Source: Acidimicrobiia bacterium
Lineage (GTDB): Bacteria; Actinomycetota; Acidimicrobiia; Acidimicrobiales; Aldehydirespiratoraceae
Reading direction: 5' to 3'
Assembly (NCBI GenBank): GCA_022819505.1
Contig: JAJEHD010000013.1
Span: 286,653-350,652, forward strand
DNA: 64,000 bases
Positions within the stretch are counted from its first letter, which is position 1. Every line of letters starts with the position of its first letter. The position numbers and the translations under genes were made by a program. Positions 16,092 to 25,352 of the stretch are shown here, in pieces. The notes under the pieces were generated by a model. The model searched no databases. It was not told the DNA's origin and saw nothing but the letters and a program-made list of their open reading frames with translations.

Positions 16092-18065
16092 GTGACTCCC
16101 ATCGAGCGGCTCGGCATCAACGTCATCAAGGCGCTGGCCATGGACGCGCCCCACGCGGCCCGCTCGGGCCACCAGGGGACGGCCATGGCCCTGGCCCCGC
16201 TGGCCCACGTTCTGTGGACCCGGGTCATGCGCTATGACGCCCAGCGGCCGGACTGGCCCGACCGTGACCGGTTCGTGCTGAGCGCGGGCCACGCCTCAAT
16301 CCTGCAGTACGCCATGCTCTACCTCACCGGCCACGGTCTGACGCTCGACGACATCAAGGATTTCCGCCAGTGGGGATCGGCCACGCCGGGCCATCCCGAG
16401 GCCGGCTGCACTCCGGGTGTGGAGGTGACCACCGGTCCGCTCGGCCAGGGCATCGCCAACGCGGTGGGCATGGCCATCGCCGAGAGCCAACTGCGCACCC
16501 GCTTCGGCACCGAGATCTGCGACCACCGGATCTTCGTGATCGCCGGTGACGGCGACCTGTCGGAGGGCGTCAGCCACGAGGCGGCCTCCCTGGCGGGCCA
16601 TCTCGGCCTGGGCCGGCTCGTGGTCGTCTACGACGACAACGAGGTCACCATCGACGGAGGCACCGACCTAGCGCTGTCCGACGACGCCGCGGCCCGCTTC
16701 CGGTCCTACGGCTGGCACGTCATCGAACTCGGTGAGGCCGCCGAGGACCTGGACGCGCTGGAGTCGGGCCTGCGCGACGCGGCCGCCGACGAGGACCGGC
16801 CCTCGCTGGTGATCCTGCGGTCGGAGATCGCCGCACCCGCGCCCCAGACGTCGGGCACCCCCGCGGCCCACGGCTACGCCATCTTCGACGAGGAGATCGC
16901 CGAGACCAAGAGGCTGATGGGCCTGCCCGCCGGCGAGTCGTTCCACGTGCCCTCCGAGGTGGTCGCCTACTACCGGGAGGCGGGCACGGCAGGCCAGGCG
17001 GAGCGCTTCGCCTGGGAGGCGAGGGCCGCCGCCTTCGACGGAGACCGCTCCGCCCTGGAGGCGTGCCTGGCCGCGACGGGCCGTCCCGGCTGGGAGGATG
17101 CGCTCCCCGCATTCGAACCGGGCCAGTCGATGGCCACCCGCAAAGCCTCCAACGTCACGCTGCAGGCCCTCCTGCCGGAAGTCCCCGGGCTCACCGGCGG
17201 CGGGGCCGACCTCACGGGCAACACGGGCACGGTCCTGGCCGACAGCGGCGTGTTCTCGGCCGGCGGCCCGGGAGGACGCCAGATCTACTTCGGGGTGCGA
17301 GAGCACGCCATGGGGGCCGTCGCCAACGGCATGGCCCTGCACGGCGGCGCCATACCGGTGGTAGGGACGTTCCTGGTGTTCGCCGACTACATGCGGCCCG
17401 CGGTGCGGCTGGCCGCCCTGTCGGAGGCCAAGGTCGTCTTCGTGTGGAGCCACGACTCGGTCGGCGTGGGCGAGGACGGCCCCACCCACCAGCCCGTGGA
17501 GCACGTGGCCTCGCTGCGAGCCATACCGGACCTGACGGTGATCAGGCCCGCCGACGCCACCGAGACGGTGGGGGCATGGCGGGTGGCGCTGGAGTCCGGC
17601 GGACCGACCGCGCTAATCCTCACCCGCCAGGGAGTGCCCGTGCTCGAGGGCACCCGAGCCGAGTCGGTGGCTGCGGGGGGTTACACCGTCCTCGAGCCCG
17701 ACGAACCCAGCATCACCCTGGTGGGCACGGGCAGCGAGGTGTCGGTCTGCTGCGACGCGGCCGACCTGCTGGCCGCCGACGGGATCTCGGCCCGGGTGGT
17801 GTCGCTGCCGTCATGGGAGCTGTTCGCCCAGCAGCCCTACTCCGAGCAGGCCCGCGTGCTCCGGCCTGACCTGCCGTCGCTCTCGGTGGAGGCGGGCACC
17901 ACGATGGGATGGAGCCGCTGGACCGACGAGGCGGTGGGCATCGACCGCTTCGGCGCCTCGGCGCCGGGGGCGCAGGTGATGGAGAAGCTCGGCATCTCCG
18001 CCCCCAATGTGGCCGCCAGGGCCCGGGCCCTGGTGGAGGGCTCAATGTCCCGGGCGGCGCTGTGA
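16092..18065 (+). CDS. tkt: Transketolase
   Basis: Thiamine-diphosphate enzyme of the non-oxidative pentose phosphate pathway and a normal 657 aa from the GTG chosen, which has GGGAGGG upstream. N-terminal TPP-binding features (SGHQGTAMALAPLAHVLW; GDGDLSEGVSHEA), the pyrimidine domain (GVREHAMGAVANGMALHGG) and the C-terminal domain follow in order. A longer frame starting at 15975 would add 39 residues that are partly encoded by repeat copy C and are not family-like. GH-x-GH style residues (SGHQG) are intact. Transaldolase follows after 22 bp with a good GAGGAGG site. Confidence 0.93.
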   Translation: MTPIERLGINVIKALAMDAPHAARSGHQGTAMALAPLAHVLWTRVMRYDAQRPDWPDRDRFVLSAGHASILQYAMLYLTGHGLTLDDIKDFRQWGSATPGHPEAGCTPGVEVTTGPLGQGIANAVGMAIAESQLRTRFGTEICDHRIFVIAGDGDLSEGVSHEAASLAGHLGLGRLVVVYDDNEVTIDGGTDLALSDDAAARFRSYGWHVIELGEAAEDLDALESGLRDAAADEDRPSLVILRSEIAAPAPQTSGTPAAHGYAIFDEEIAETKRLMGLPAGESFHVPSEVVAYYREAGTAGQAERFAWEARAAAFDGDRSALEACLAATGRPGWEDALPAFEPGQSMATRKASNVTLQALLPEVPGLTGGGADLTGNTGTVLADSGVFSAGGPGGRQIYFGVREHAMGAVANGMALHGGAIPVVGTFLVFADYMRPAVRLAALSEAKVVFVWSHDSVGVGEDGPTHQPVEHVASLRAIPDLTVIRPADATETVGAWRVALESGGPTALILTRQGVPVLEGTRAESVAAGGYTVLEPDEPSITLVGTGSEVSVCCDAADLLAADGISARVVSLPSWELFAQQPYSEQARVLRPDLPSLSVEAGTTMGWSRWTDEAVGIDRFGASAPGAQVMEKLGISAPNVAARARALVEGSMSRAAL

Positions 18066-18087
18066 GACCGGCGAGGAGGCCCCCGAA

Positions 18088-19203
18088 ATGACCGCGACCA
18101 CCAGATTGCAGGACCTCTACGCCCGGTGCGGGCAGAGTCCCTGGCTCGACAACATCCGGCGGGGCTGGATCACCGGGGGCGACCTGAACGACTGGGTCCA
18201 GCAGGGCGTCAGGGGTCTGACCTCCAATCCGTCGATATTCCAGAAGGCCATCGCCGCGGGTGCCGACTACGACGACGAGTTCCGCTCGGCCATCGCCGAC
18301 GGCCTCGACGTCGAGTCCTCCTACTGGCGCCTGGTCACCTCCGACATCGCTGCGGCGGCCGAGATCCTGCGTCCCGTCTACGACACGTCAGGCGGGCTCG
18401 ATGGATTCGTGTCGGTGGAGGTCGCCCCCAATCTGGCCCGTGACCCGGCCGCCACCGAGGCCGCAGCCCGCGACCTGCACGAACGGCTGGCCGTTCCCAA
18501 CCTCTATGTGAAGATCCCCGGCACCGCCGAGGGCCTTGAGCCCATCTCCACGATGATCTCGGAAGGGCGCAGCATAAACGTCACGTTGATCTTCAGCGTC
18601 GACCGCTACCTGGAGGTAGCCGAGGCCTATATCTCAGGACTCGAGCAGGCCCAGGGCGACCTGTCGAGGGTGTCCAGCGTGGCCTCATTCTTCGTGTCCA
18701 GGATCGACACCGAGGTGGACCGCCGCCTCGACGCCATCGGCACCCCCGAGGCGCTTGACCTGAGGGGCCGTGCGGCCGTCGCCTGCGCCAAAGTGGCGTA
18801 CTCACACTTCCAGCGGCTCTACGCCGAGCCTCGCTGGGCGGCTCTGGCCGCCCGGGGCGCCCGGCCCCAGCGGCTGCTGTGGGCCAGCACATCGACCAAG
18901 AACCCGGCCTACCCGGACACGCTCTACGTCGACGGCCTTATCGGCCCCGACACGGTGAACACCCTGCCCGACGCCACGCTGGAGGCATTCGAGGACCACG
19001 GCTCGGTCGAGCCAACCCTCGCCGCCGGGCTCGACGAGGCCATCGACGTGCTCGATCGGCTCGCGGCCGTTGGCGTGGATCTCGACTCGGTGACGGCCCA
19101 ACTCGAGGACGAGGGCGTGGCCGCGTTCACCAAGAGCTTCGACGAGTTGCTGGGCGTTCTCAGTGACAAGGCCAACGAGCTCCAAGCCGCGTCCCGCCGC
19201 TAG
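18088..19203 (+). CDS. tal: Transaldolase
   Basis: Enzyme of 371 aa transferring a dihydroxyacetone unit in the pentose phosphate pathway. It matches the longer actinobacterial form. Visible signatures are [16 protein letters not shown] near the N-terminus, [12 protein letters not shown], and the active-site lysine motif [22 protein letters not shown] precedes the C-terminal region. The ATG has GAGGAGG about 8 nt upstream. It forms a pair with transketolase and may overlap the start of cysD, depending on the start used there. Confidence 0.93.
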   Translation: MTATTRLQDLYARCGQSPWLDNIRRGWITGGDLNDWVQQGVRGLTSNPSIFQKAIAAGADYDDEFRSAIADGLDVESSYWRLVTSDIAAAAEILRPVYDTSGGLDGFVSVEVAPNLARDPAATEAAARDLHERLAVPNLYVKIPGTAEGLEPISTMISEGRSINVTLIFSVDRYLEVAEAYISGLEQAQGDLSRVSSVASFFVSRIDTEVDRRLDAIGTPEALDLRGRAAVACAKVAYSHFQRLYAEPRWAALAARGARPQRLLWASTSTKNPAYPDTLYVDGLIGPDTVNTLPDATLEAFEDHGSVEPTLAAGLDEAIDVLDRLAAVGVDLDSVTAQLEDEGVAAFTKSFDELLGVLSDKANELQAASRR

Positions 19204-19222
19204 TTCATTTAGCCTGCCCGCG

Positions 19223-20125
19223 GTGGTGGAGCGGGACCGTCTGCAGCGCCTCGAGGACGAGAGCGTCCACATCATCCGGGAGGTCGCCGCGCAGTTCCTC
19301 AGACCGGTGATGCTGTACTCGATCGGCAAGGACAGCTCGGTGATGCTGCACTTGGCCCGCAAGGCCTTCCATCCCGGACCGGTCCCCTTCCCGCTGCTGC
19401 ACGTGGACACCACCTGGAAGTTCTCGGCGATGATCGCCTTCCGGGACCGCATGGCCGGCGAGATCGGTTTCGAGCTGATCGTGCACACCAACCAGGACGG
19501 GCTGGCCGCGGGAATCAACCCGTTCGACCACGGATCAGCCCACTACACCGACGTCATGAAGACCCAGGCCCTCAAGCAGGCCCTCGACGCGGGGCGTTTC
19601 GACGCCGCCTTCGGCGGGGCTCGGCGCGACGAGGAGCGCTCACGAGCCAAGGAGCGGGTGTTCAGCTTCCGGGACGGCCAGCACCGCTGGGATCCCAAGA
19701 ACCAGCGGCCCGAGCTGTGGAATCACTACAACGGCCGGGTCCGTAGCGGGGAGAGCATCCGCGTGTTCCCTCTGAGCAACTGGACCGAACTGGACGTGTG
19801 GCACTACATCGGGGCCAACGAGATCGAGATAGTGCCGCTGTACCTCGCCGCGCCCCGGCCGGTGGTGGAACGCGACGGCACGCTGTTGATGGTGGACGAC
19901 GAGCGCTTCCGGTTCGAGGCGGGCGAGCGGCCCGAGACGCGGTCGGTGCGCTTCCGCACGCTCGGCTGCTACCCCCTGACCGGAGCCGTCGAATCGACGG
20001 CCGCCACCGTGGCCGAGGTGGTGGCCGAGATGGCAGCGGCCACCCGCTCCGAGCGGGAGGGCCGAGTCATCGACCACGACCAGTCGGGATCCATGGAGCA
20101 CAAGAAGCGCGAGGGCTACTTCTGA
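19223..20125 (+). CDS. cysD: Sulfate adenylyltransferase subunit 2 (CysD)
   Basis: Adenylylating subunit of ATP sulfurylase (sulfate + ATP to APS + PPi), about 300 aa. The PP-loop [17 protein letters not shown], the [12 protein letters not shown] segment and the C-terminal HKKREGYF are diagnostic. The start is uncertain: GTG codons at 19223/19226 give a length like other CysD proteins and no overlap, while a GTG at 19163 would add 20 residues and overlap transaldolase by 41 bp; neither has a strong ribosome-binding site. The stop overlaps the cysNC start (TGATG). Confidence 0.92.
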   Translation: MVERDRLQRLEDESVHIIREVAAQFLRPVMLYSIGKDSSVMLHLARKAFHPGPVPFPLLHVDTTWKFSAMIAFRDRMAGEIGFELIVHTNQDGLAAGINPFDHGSAHYTDVMKTQALKQALDAGRFDAAFGGARRDEERSRAKERVFSFRDGQHRWDPKNQRPELWNHYNGRVRSGESIRVFPLSNWTELDVWHYIGANEIEIVPLYLAAPRPVVERDGTLLMVDDERFRFEAGERPETRSVRFRTLGCYPLTGAVESTAATVAEVVAEMAAATRSEREGRVIDHDQSGSMEHKKREGYF

Positions 20126-22056
20126 TGGGTCCCGAGCCGGCGGCACCGAGGCCCTCCGCCGACCTGCTGCGGGTGCTGACATGCGGGTCGGTGGACGACG
20201 GCAAGTCGACGCTGATCGGCCGGCTGCTGCACGACTCGGACCTCCTCTACGAGGACCACCTGGCCGCGGTGCGCAAGGACTCGGCCACAACCGGTCACGC
20301 CGGAGGACAGGTCGACCTGGCCCTTCTCGCCGACGGCCTGGTGGCCGAGCGGGAGCAGGGCATCACCATCGACGTGGCCCACCTGTACTTCTCGACGCCC
20401 CGCCGGAGCTTCATCATCGCGGACACGCCCGGACACGAGCAGTACACCCGCAACATGGTGACCGGAGCCTCGACCTCCGAGCTGGCCGTCATCCTCGTGG
20501 ACGCGGCTCGGGGCATCACCACCCAGACCCGTCGCCACAGCCTGATCGTCAACCTCCTCGGCATCTCGTCGGTGGTGGTGGCGGTCAACAAGATGGACCT
20601 CGTCGAATACCGCGAGGACCGGTTCGAGTCGATCGCGTCCGCCGTCCGCGAACTGGCCGCCGCGCTGGGCCTGCCCGACCCGGTGTGCATCCCGGTCTCG
20701 GCCCATCACGGCGACGGCGTGGTCGAGCCCGGCGCGAACATGGGTTGGTACGACGGCCCGTGCCTCATGGAGCACTTGGAGCAGGCGGACGCGGCCGTCC
20801 ACGCGGCTGGCGCGTCCGGGATCGTCGGAGGGCGGCTGCGGTTGCCGGTGCAGCTGGTGATCCGGCCCGACCACCGGTTCCGCGGCTTCGCCGGGACGGT
20901 CTGCGAGGGCACGCTGCGGGCCGGGGACAGGGTCCGGGTCGAGCCGTCCGGCCGCACGACCGCCATCACGCGGATCGTGACCTTCGACGGCGACCTCGAG
21001 GAGGCCTCGACCGGCCGGTCGGTGGTGGTCACCACCAGCGACGAGATCGACATCGGCCGGGGCGACGTGATCGTCGACCCGGCCCACCCGCCCCAGCGGG
21101 CCCGCCTGGTGACGGCCACCATCGTGTGGATGGCGGAGGCCGACCTGGTGGTGGGGAGGGAGTACCTGCTGGCGCAGGGCGGCCAGACGATGAGCTGCCG
21201 GGTGGCGGAGGTGATGGGCCGGCTGGACGTGGACGCGCTCGAATCGGTGCCGGCCGCCGCGGTGAGGCTCAACGACATAGCCACCGTGACTGTCCGCACC
21301 GACGCCGAGCTGATCTTCGACCCATACGCCCAGAACCGGACCACGGGCTCGTTCATCCTGATCGAGCGGTCCAGCAACGCCACAGTGGCCGCCGGGATGA
21401 TCGAGGCCGCCGCGCCGGCCGCGGCCTGGGAGGCCGTCCCGGGGGCGACCCTCGAGCGTCAGCGCAGCTCCATCAGCGGTGCCGAGCGGGCGGCGCGCCT
21501 CGGCCAACGACCGGCCACGGTGCTGCTGACCGGGCTCACCGGCGCGGGCAAGTCGACGATCGCCTCGGCCCTCGAACGCGAGCTCTTCGAACGGGGCCGA
21601 ACCACCGTGCGCCTCGACGGGGAGAACATGCGCCTGGGCGTGAGCCGGGACCTCGGATTCTCCAGCCGGGACCGCTCCGAGAACGTGCGCCGCACAGCTG
21701 AGCTGGCCCGCCTGGTGAACGACCAGGGCCTCATCGCCATCGCTGCGCTGGTCGCGCCCAGCGCAGCCGTCAGGGAGCGCGCCCGCGAGCTGATCGGCAC
21801 CGACCGGTTCGTGGAGGTGTTCCTCGACCCGCCGCTGGAGGTATGCCGGGCACGGGATCGCGCCGGGTTGTACGAGGCGGCCGAACGGGGCGAGATTAGG
21901 CAGTTCCCACCGGTGTCCGCCCCCTACGACAAGCCTGCCGACGCCGACCTGGTGCTGGACACGTCCCGCCTCGACGTCGACGCCTGCGTCCGGGCCATCA
22001 CCGCGTGGCTCGAGGCCGGCGGGTTCATCGGTGCCGCCGAGACACCCGAACCGTGA
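20125..22056 (+). CDS. cysNC: Bifunctional sulfate adenylyltransferase subunit 1/APS kinase fusion (CysNC)
   Basis: Fusion of 643 aa. The CysN GTPase (about 1-430) has SVDDGKSTLIGRLLHDSDLL, DTPGHEQYTRNM and NKMD; it drives CysD. After a linker, an APS kinase-like domain (about 455-643) starts LTGLTGAGKSTIAS. That second domain differs from canonical APS kinase: LDGENMRLG in place of the usual GDN and APSAAVRERAR where others have SP-F/Y-R-x-D-R, so its activity is uncertain. ATG overlaps the cysD stop; the next APS kinase gene starts with a GTG overlapping this stop. Confidence 0.9.
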   Translation: MGPEPAAPRPSADLLRVLTCGSVDDGKSTLIGRLLHDSDLLYEDHLAAVRKDSATTGHAGGQVDLALLADGLVAEREQGITIDVAHLYFSTPRRSFIIADTPGHEQYTRNMVTGASTSELAVILVDAARGITTQTRRHSLIVNLLGISSVVVAVNKMDLVEYREDRFESIASAVRELAAALGLPDPVCIPVSAHHGDGVVEPGANMGWYDGPCLMEHLEQADAAVHAAGASGIVGGRLRLPVQLVIRPDHRFRGFAGTVCEGTLRAGDRVRVEPSGRTTAITRIVTFDGDLEEASTGRSVVVTTSDEIDIGRGDVIVDPAHPPQRARLVTATIVWMAEADLVVGREYLLAQGGQTMSCRVAEVMGRLDVDALESVPAAAVRLNDIATVTVRTDAELIFDPYAQNRTTGSFILIERSSNATVAAGMIEAAAPAAAWEAVPGATLERQRSSISGAERAARLGQRPATVLLTGLTGAGKSTIASALERELFERGRTTVRLDGENMRLGVSRDLGFSSRDRSENVRRTAELARLVNDQGLIAIAALVAPSAAVRERARELIGTDRFVEVFLDPPLEVCRARDRAGLYEAAERGEIRQFPPVSAPYDKPADADLVLDTSRLDVDACVRAITAWLEAGGFIGAAETPEP

Positions 22057-22703
22057 CGGGCGAAGAGTCGTCACCCTCCGGCGAGTCCACCGTGGTGTGG
22101 AGCGCACCGACGGTGACGGCAGGCGACCGCGCGGGGCTGCTCGGCCACGGCGCAGTCACCGTGTGGCTCACAGGCCTGCCGGGTTCGGGAAAGTCCACGC
22201 TGGCCCACGCCGCCACGGCGATGCTGGCGGCGGAGGGCGTGCTGGCGTACGTGCTCGACGGCGACAACCTGCGCTTTGGCCTGAACTCCGATCTGGGCTT
22301 CTCGCCCGACGACCGGGCCGAGAACATCCGCCGGGCCGGCGAGGTGGCCGCATTGCTGCGCGACGCGGGGGTCGTGGTGCTGGCCTCGTTCATCTCGCCC
22401 TACCGCGGCGACCGGGACCGGGCCCGGAGCCTGCACCCCGACGGCGCCTTCGTCGAGGTGTTCGTGGACGCGCCGCTGGAGGTGTGCGAGCGCCGGGATC
22501 CCAAGGGCCTGTACGCCAAGGCCCGGTCGGGGGCCATCGCGGGGTTGACCGGGCTCTCGGCCCCCTACGAGAAGCCCGACAACCCGGAGCTGCGCATCGA
22601 CACGGCGGCCGACGATGCGCAGACCGGGGCGGCGGCGATCGTGGCCGAGGTGCTGGCACGGGTCCGCCGATCCGGTGACGGAGGCGACAGCAACGTCGGT
22701 TAG
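22053..22703 (+). CDS. cysC: Adenylylsulfate (APS) kinase (CysC)
   Basis: Protein of 216 aa phosphorylating APS to PAPS. A short N-terminal tail (about 1-28) precedes the kinase fold: P-loop LTGLPGSGKST, LDGDNLRFGL, FSPDDRAENIRR, the lid SPYRGDRDRARS, and DPKGLYAKARSG, all canonical. The GTG start overlaps the cysNC stop (GTGA). This is therefore a second APS kinase directly after the divergent kinase domain of the fusion. No PAPS reductase or sulfite reductase gene is in the window, so PAPS could serve assimilation or sulfation. Confidence 0.92.
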   Translation: MTGEESSPSGESTVVWSAPTVTAGDRAGLLGHGAVTVWLTGLPGSGKSTLAHAATAMLAAEGVLAYVLDGDNLRFGLNSDLGFSPDDRAENIRRAGEVAALLRDAGVVVLASFISPYRGDRDRARSLHPDGAFVEVFVDAPLEVCERRDPKGLYAKARSGAIAGLTGLSAPYEKPDNPELRIDTAADDAQTGAAAIVAEVLARVRRSGDGGDSNVG

Positions 22704-22715
22704 CGTGGGGCGATC

Positions 22716-25112
22716 ATGACTGTGGACCACTTCGACGATCCGGTCGAGCTGGCCGCGCAGGCCCGCTCCATACGGGATCTCGCCCACGGCTCCAGGGTGA
22801 CCTACTCGCCCAAGGTCTTCATACCACTCACCAAGCTGTGCCGCGACCGCTGCGGGTACTGCACCTTCGCCCAGCCGCCGGCCCGGCTCGAAGCGCCCTA
22901 CCTGAGCGAGGAACAGGTCCTGGAGATCGCCCGGGCCGGGGCCCGGCAGGGCTGCCACGAGGCGCTGTTCACGCTGGGCGAGAGGCCGGAACTGCGCTAC
23001 CCGGTGGCCCGCGACTGGCTCGACCGCCACGGCTACGCCAGCACCATCGACTATGTGGCCGCCATGGCCCGCAGCGTGCTGGACGCCACCGGCCTGCTCC
23101 CTCACGCCAATACCGGCGCCATGAACACTGAGGAGCTGGCGACGCTGCGCGAGGTGGCGCCGAGCCAGGGAATGATGATCGAGACGCTCAACGCCGGCCT
23201 CGACGCCCACCGGGGAGCCCCCGACAAGACCCCGGAGCGCCGCCTGGCCACCCTCGAGGCCGCCGGCGAGCTCCAGATCCCCTACACCACCGGCATCCTG
23301 GTGGGAATCGGCGAGAGCCGGGCCGACCGCATCGAGGCTCTCGAGGCCATCGCCGAGTCGCACCGCCGTTGGGGCCATGTCCAGGAGGTGATCGTCCAGA
23401 ACTTCCTGCCCAAGCCGCAAACGGGCATGCAGCACTGGGCGCCGTGCCCGCGAGCCGACCACCTCGACGCGATCTCCCTGGCCCGGGTGATCCTGCCGCC
23501 GGAGGTGCATGTTCAGGCGCCGCCGAACCTGGCTGAGGACTTCGGCGAGATGCTGGCCGCGGGAATCGACGACTGGGGCGGGGTGTCGCCGGTCACGGCC
23601 GATCATGTGAACCCCGAGCGTCCCTGGCCGGACCTGGACCGGCTGAGGGAGGTGACCGAGGCGGCCGGGCATGTGCTGGCCCCCCGCCTGACCGTTCACC
23701 CGTCGTACGTGCGCGACGCCGGGCGCTGGATCGACGAGGGGCTGCACTTCGCGGTGATCGACCGCAGCGACGCTGAGGGCTTCGGGCGCGACGACCCCGG
23801 CTCGCAGTTCCCGGAGCGGACCATGGAACGGGCCCGGGCCGGCGACGGGGCCGACGTGGAGCTGGTCGGAGAGCGCTCCACCCAGTGGTACTCAGGGGCG
23901 GGCACCGACCCGACCGTCCTCGTCCCGGGCAGGGCCGCCGCCCGTGGAGCGGTCGGCGAGGTGCTGCAGGGGGTCACCGGGGGCGCCGAGGTCGGGCTCG
24001 ACGAGATCGTCACCCTGTTCGGCGCCCGGGGCCCCGAGGTGGCCGCAGTGGCCGAGGTCGCCGACGACCTGCGGCGCTCCATTGTGGGCGACGACGTGAC
24101 CTGGGTGGCCAACCGCAACATCAACTACACCAACGTCTGCACCTTCAAGTGCCGTTTCTGCGGCTTCTCCAAGGGGCCCCTGTCCCTCAACCTGAGGGGC
24201 ACCCCCTACCTGCTGGAGATCTCCGAGATCGTGCAGCGGTCACAAGAGGCCTGGGAGCTCGGCGCGACCGAGGTGTGCCTGCAGGGCGGGATCCATCCAG
24301 AGTTCGACGGGAACTACTACATCGACGTGGCCCGGGCCGTTCACGCCGAGGTGCCCGACATCCATATCCACGGCTTCACCGCCCTGGAGGTGACCGAGGG
24401 CGCCCGGCGCAACCGCGAACCCCTCGACGGCTACCTGCGCCGCCTGATGGACGCCGGCCAGCAGTCACTGCCGGGAACCGCCGCGGAGATCCTCGACGAC
24501 GAGGTCCGCGAGACCCTCTGCCCCGACAAGATCACCACCGACGAGTGGCTGGATTGCCACCGCATAGCCCACGGCATCGGCCTGGGCTCCAACGTGACCA
24601 TCATGTTCGGGTCGATCGAGCGGCCCGAGCACTGGGCCCGGCACCTGCTGAGGACCCGGGAACTGCAGGCCGAGACCGGCGGGTTCACCGAGTTCGTGGG
24701 GCTGCCGTTCGTCCACATGGCCTCCCCCATCTATCTCCAGCGCCGGGCCCGGCGGGGGCCGACGTTCCGCGAGGTGCTGCTCATGCACGCGGTCGCCCGC
24801 ATCGCCTACCGGGGCTACATCGACAACATCCAGGGCTCGTGGGTGAAGCTCGGCTTCAAGTCAATCGAGCAACTGCTCCAGGCCGGGGTCAACGACCTAG
24901 GCGGCACCCTCATGGACGAGAACATCTCGAGAGCCGCCGGCGCCGAACACGGGCAGGGCGCCACCGCCGACGACTTCCGACGGCTGGTCGAGCCCCTCGG
25001 GCGCCGCCTGGTGCAGCGGACCACGCTCTACGGCCGGGTCGACCCCGATGCCTCGCACCGCGCCGCCTCCAACGGCAGGCGGCGCGTCCGCGTGGCCGTC
25101 ACGGCCCGGTAG
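22716..25112 (+). CDS. fbiC: 7,8-didemethyl-8-hydroxy-5-deazariboflavin (FO) synthase, CofG-CofH fusion (FbiC)
   Basis: Dual radical-SAM enzyme of 798 aa that makes the deazaflavin FO for coenzyme F420. The N-terminal CofG half has its 4Fe-4S motif at C42/C46/C49 (CRDRCGYC). The C-terminal CofH half has CTFKCRFC near residues 475-482 after NRNINYTNV. The fusion is typical of actinobacteria; it is slightly short compared with about 860 aa in mycobacteria. It starts 13 bp after cysC with a GTGGGGCGA-like weak ribosome-binding site and may be read through from the cys genes. It indicates an F420-using organism. Confidence 0.95.
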   Translation: MTVDHFDDPVELAAQARSIRDLAHGSRVTYSPKVFIPLTKLCRDRCGYCTFAQPPARLEAPYLSEEQVLEIARAGARQGCHEALFTLGERPELRYPVARDWLDRHGYASTIDYVAAMARSVLDATGLLPHANTGAMNTEELATLREVAPSQGMMIETLNAGLDAHRGAPDKTPERRLATLEAAGELQIPYTTGILVGIGESRADRIEALEAIAESHRRWGHVQEVIVQNFLPKPQTGMQHWAPCPRADHLDAISLARVILPPEVHVQAPPNLAEDFGEMLAAGIDDWGGVSPVTADHVNPERPWPDLDRLREVTEAAGHVLAPRLTVHPSYVRDAGRWIDEGLHFAVIDRSDAEGFGRDDPGSQFPERTMERARAGDGADVELVGERSTQWYSGAGTDPTVLVPGRAAARGAVGEVLQGVTGGAEVGLDEIVTLFGARGPEVAAVAEVADDLRRSIVGDDVTWVANRNINYTNVCTFKCRFCGFSKGPLSLNLRGTPYLLEISEIVQRSQEAWELGATEVCLQGGIHPEFDGNYYIDVARAVHAEVPDIHIHGFTALEVTEGARRNREPLDGYLRRLMDAGQQSLPGTAAEILDDEVRETLCPDKITTDEWLDCHRIAHGIGLGSNVTIMFGSIERPEHWARHLLRTRELQAETGGFTEFVGLPFVHMASPIYLQRRARRGPTFREVLLMHAVARIAYRGYIDNIQGSWVKLGFKSIEQLLQAGVNDLGGTLMDENISRAAGAEHGQGATADDFRRLVEPLGRRLVQRTTLYGRVDPDASHRAASNGRRRVRVAVTAR

Positions 25113-25132
25113 CCTCCCACCCACGCGGGCGG

Positions 25133-25324
25133 CTACCCATCGGATCGCAGGAGGTGCGCGGCCTTCTCGACTGCCCTACGGGCCCGACCGAGCCGCTTCT
25201 CAGTGTCCGAGGGCTTCGTTTCACCAGCCTCGATGGACTCCCGGAGACTCTCAAGTGCCAGATCCGCAATCTCCTCGGCAATGGCCGAGAGCCTCTCTGA
25301 AATATCATGACGCTTATCAGCCAT
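25133..25324 (-). CDS. Small conserved-looking hypothetical protein
   Basis: Protein of 63 aa (70 if the GTG at 25345 is used), highly charged and helical (SERLSAIAEEIADLALESLRESI), then a basic half (RLGRARRAVEKAAHLL). It looks like a two-helix or coiled-coil protein. It is convergent with fbiC (20 bp apart) and divergent from the chloride channel gene, whose ATG lies 28 bp away. The short divergent gap must hold both promoters. No family was recognised. Confidence 0.6.
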   Translation of the reverse strand: MADKRHDISERLSAIAEEIADLALESLRESIEAGETKPSDTEKRLGRARRAVEKAAHLLRSDG

Positions 25325-25352
25325 GCCTGACACCCTAGCGACCACCTAGCGC

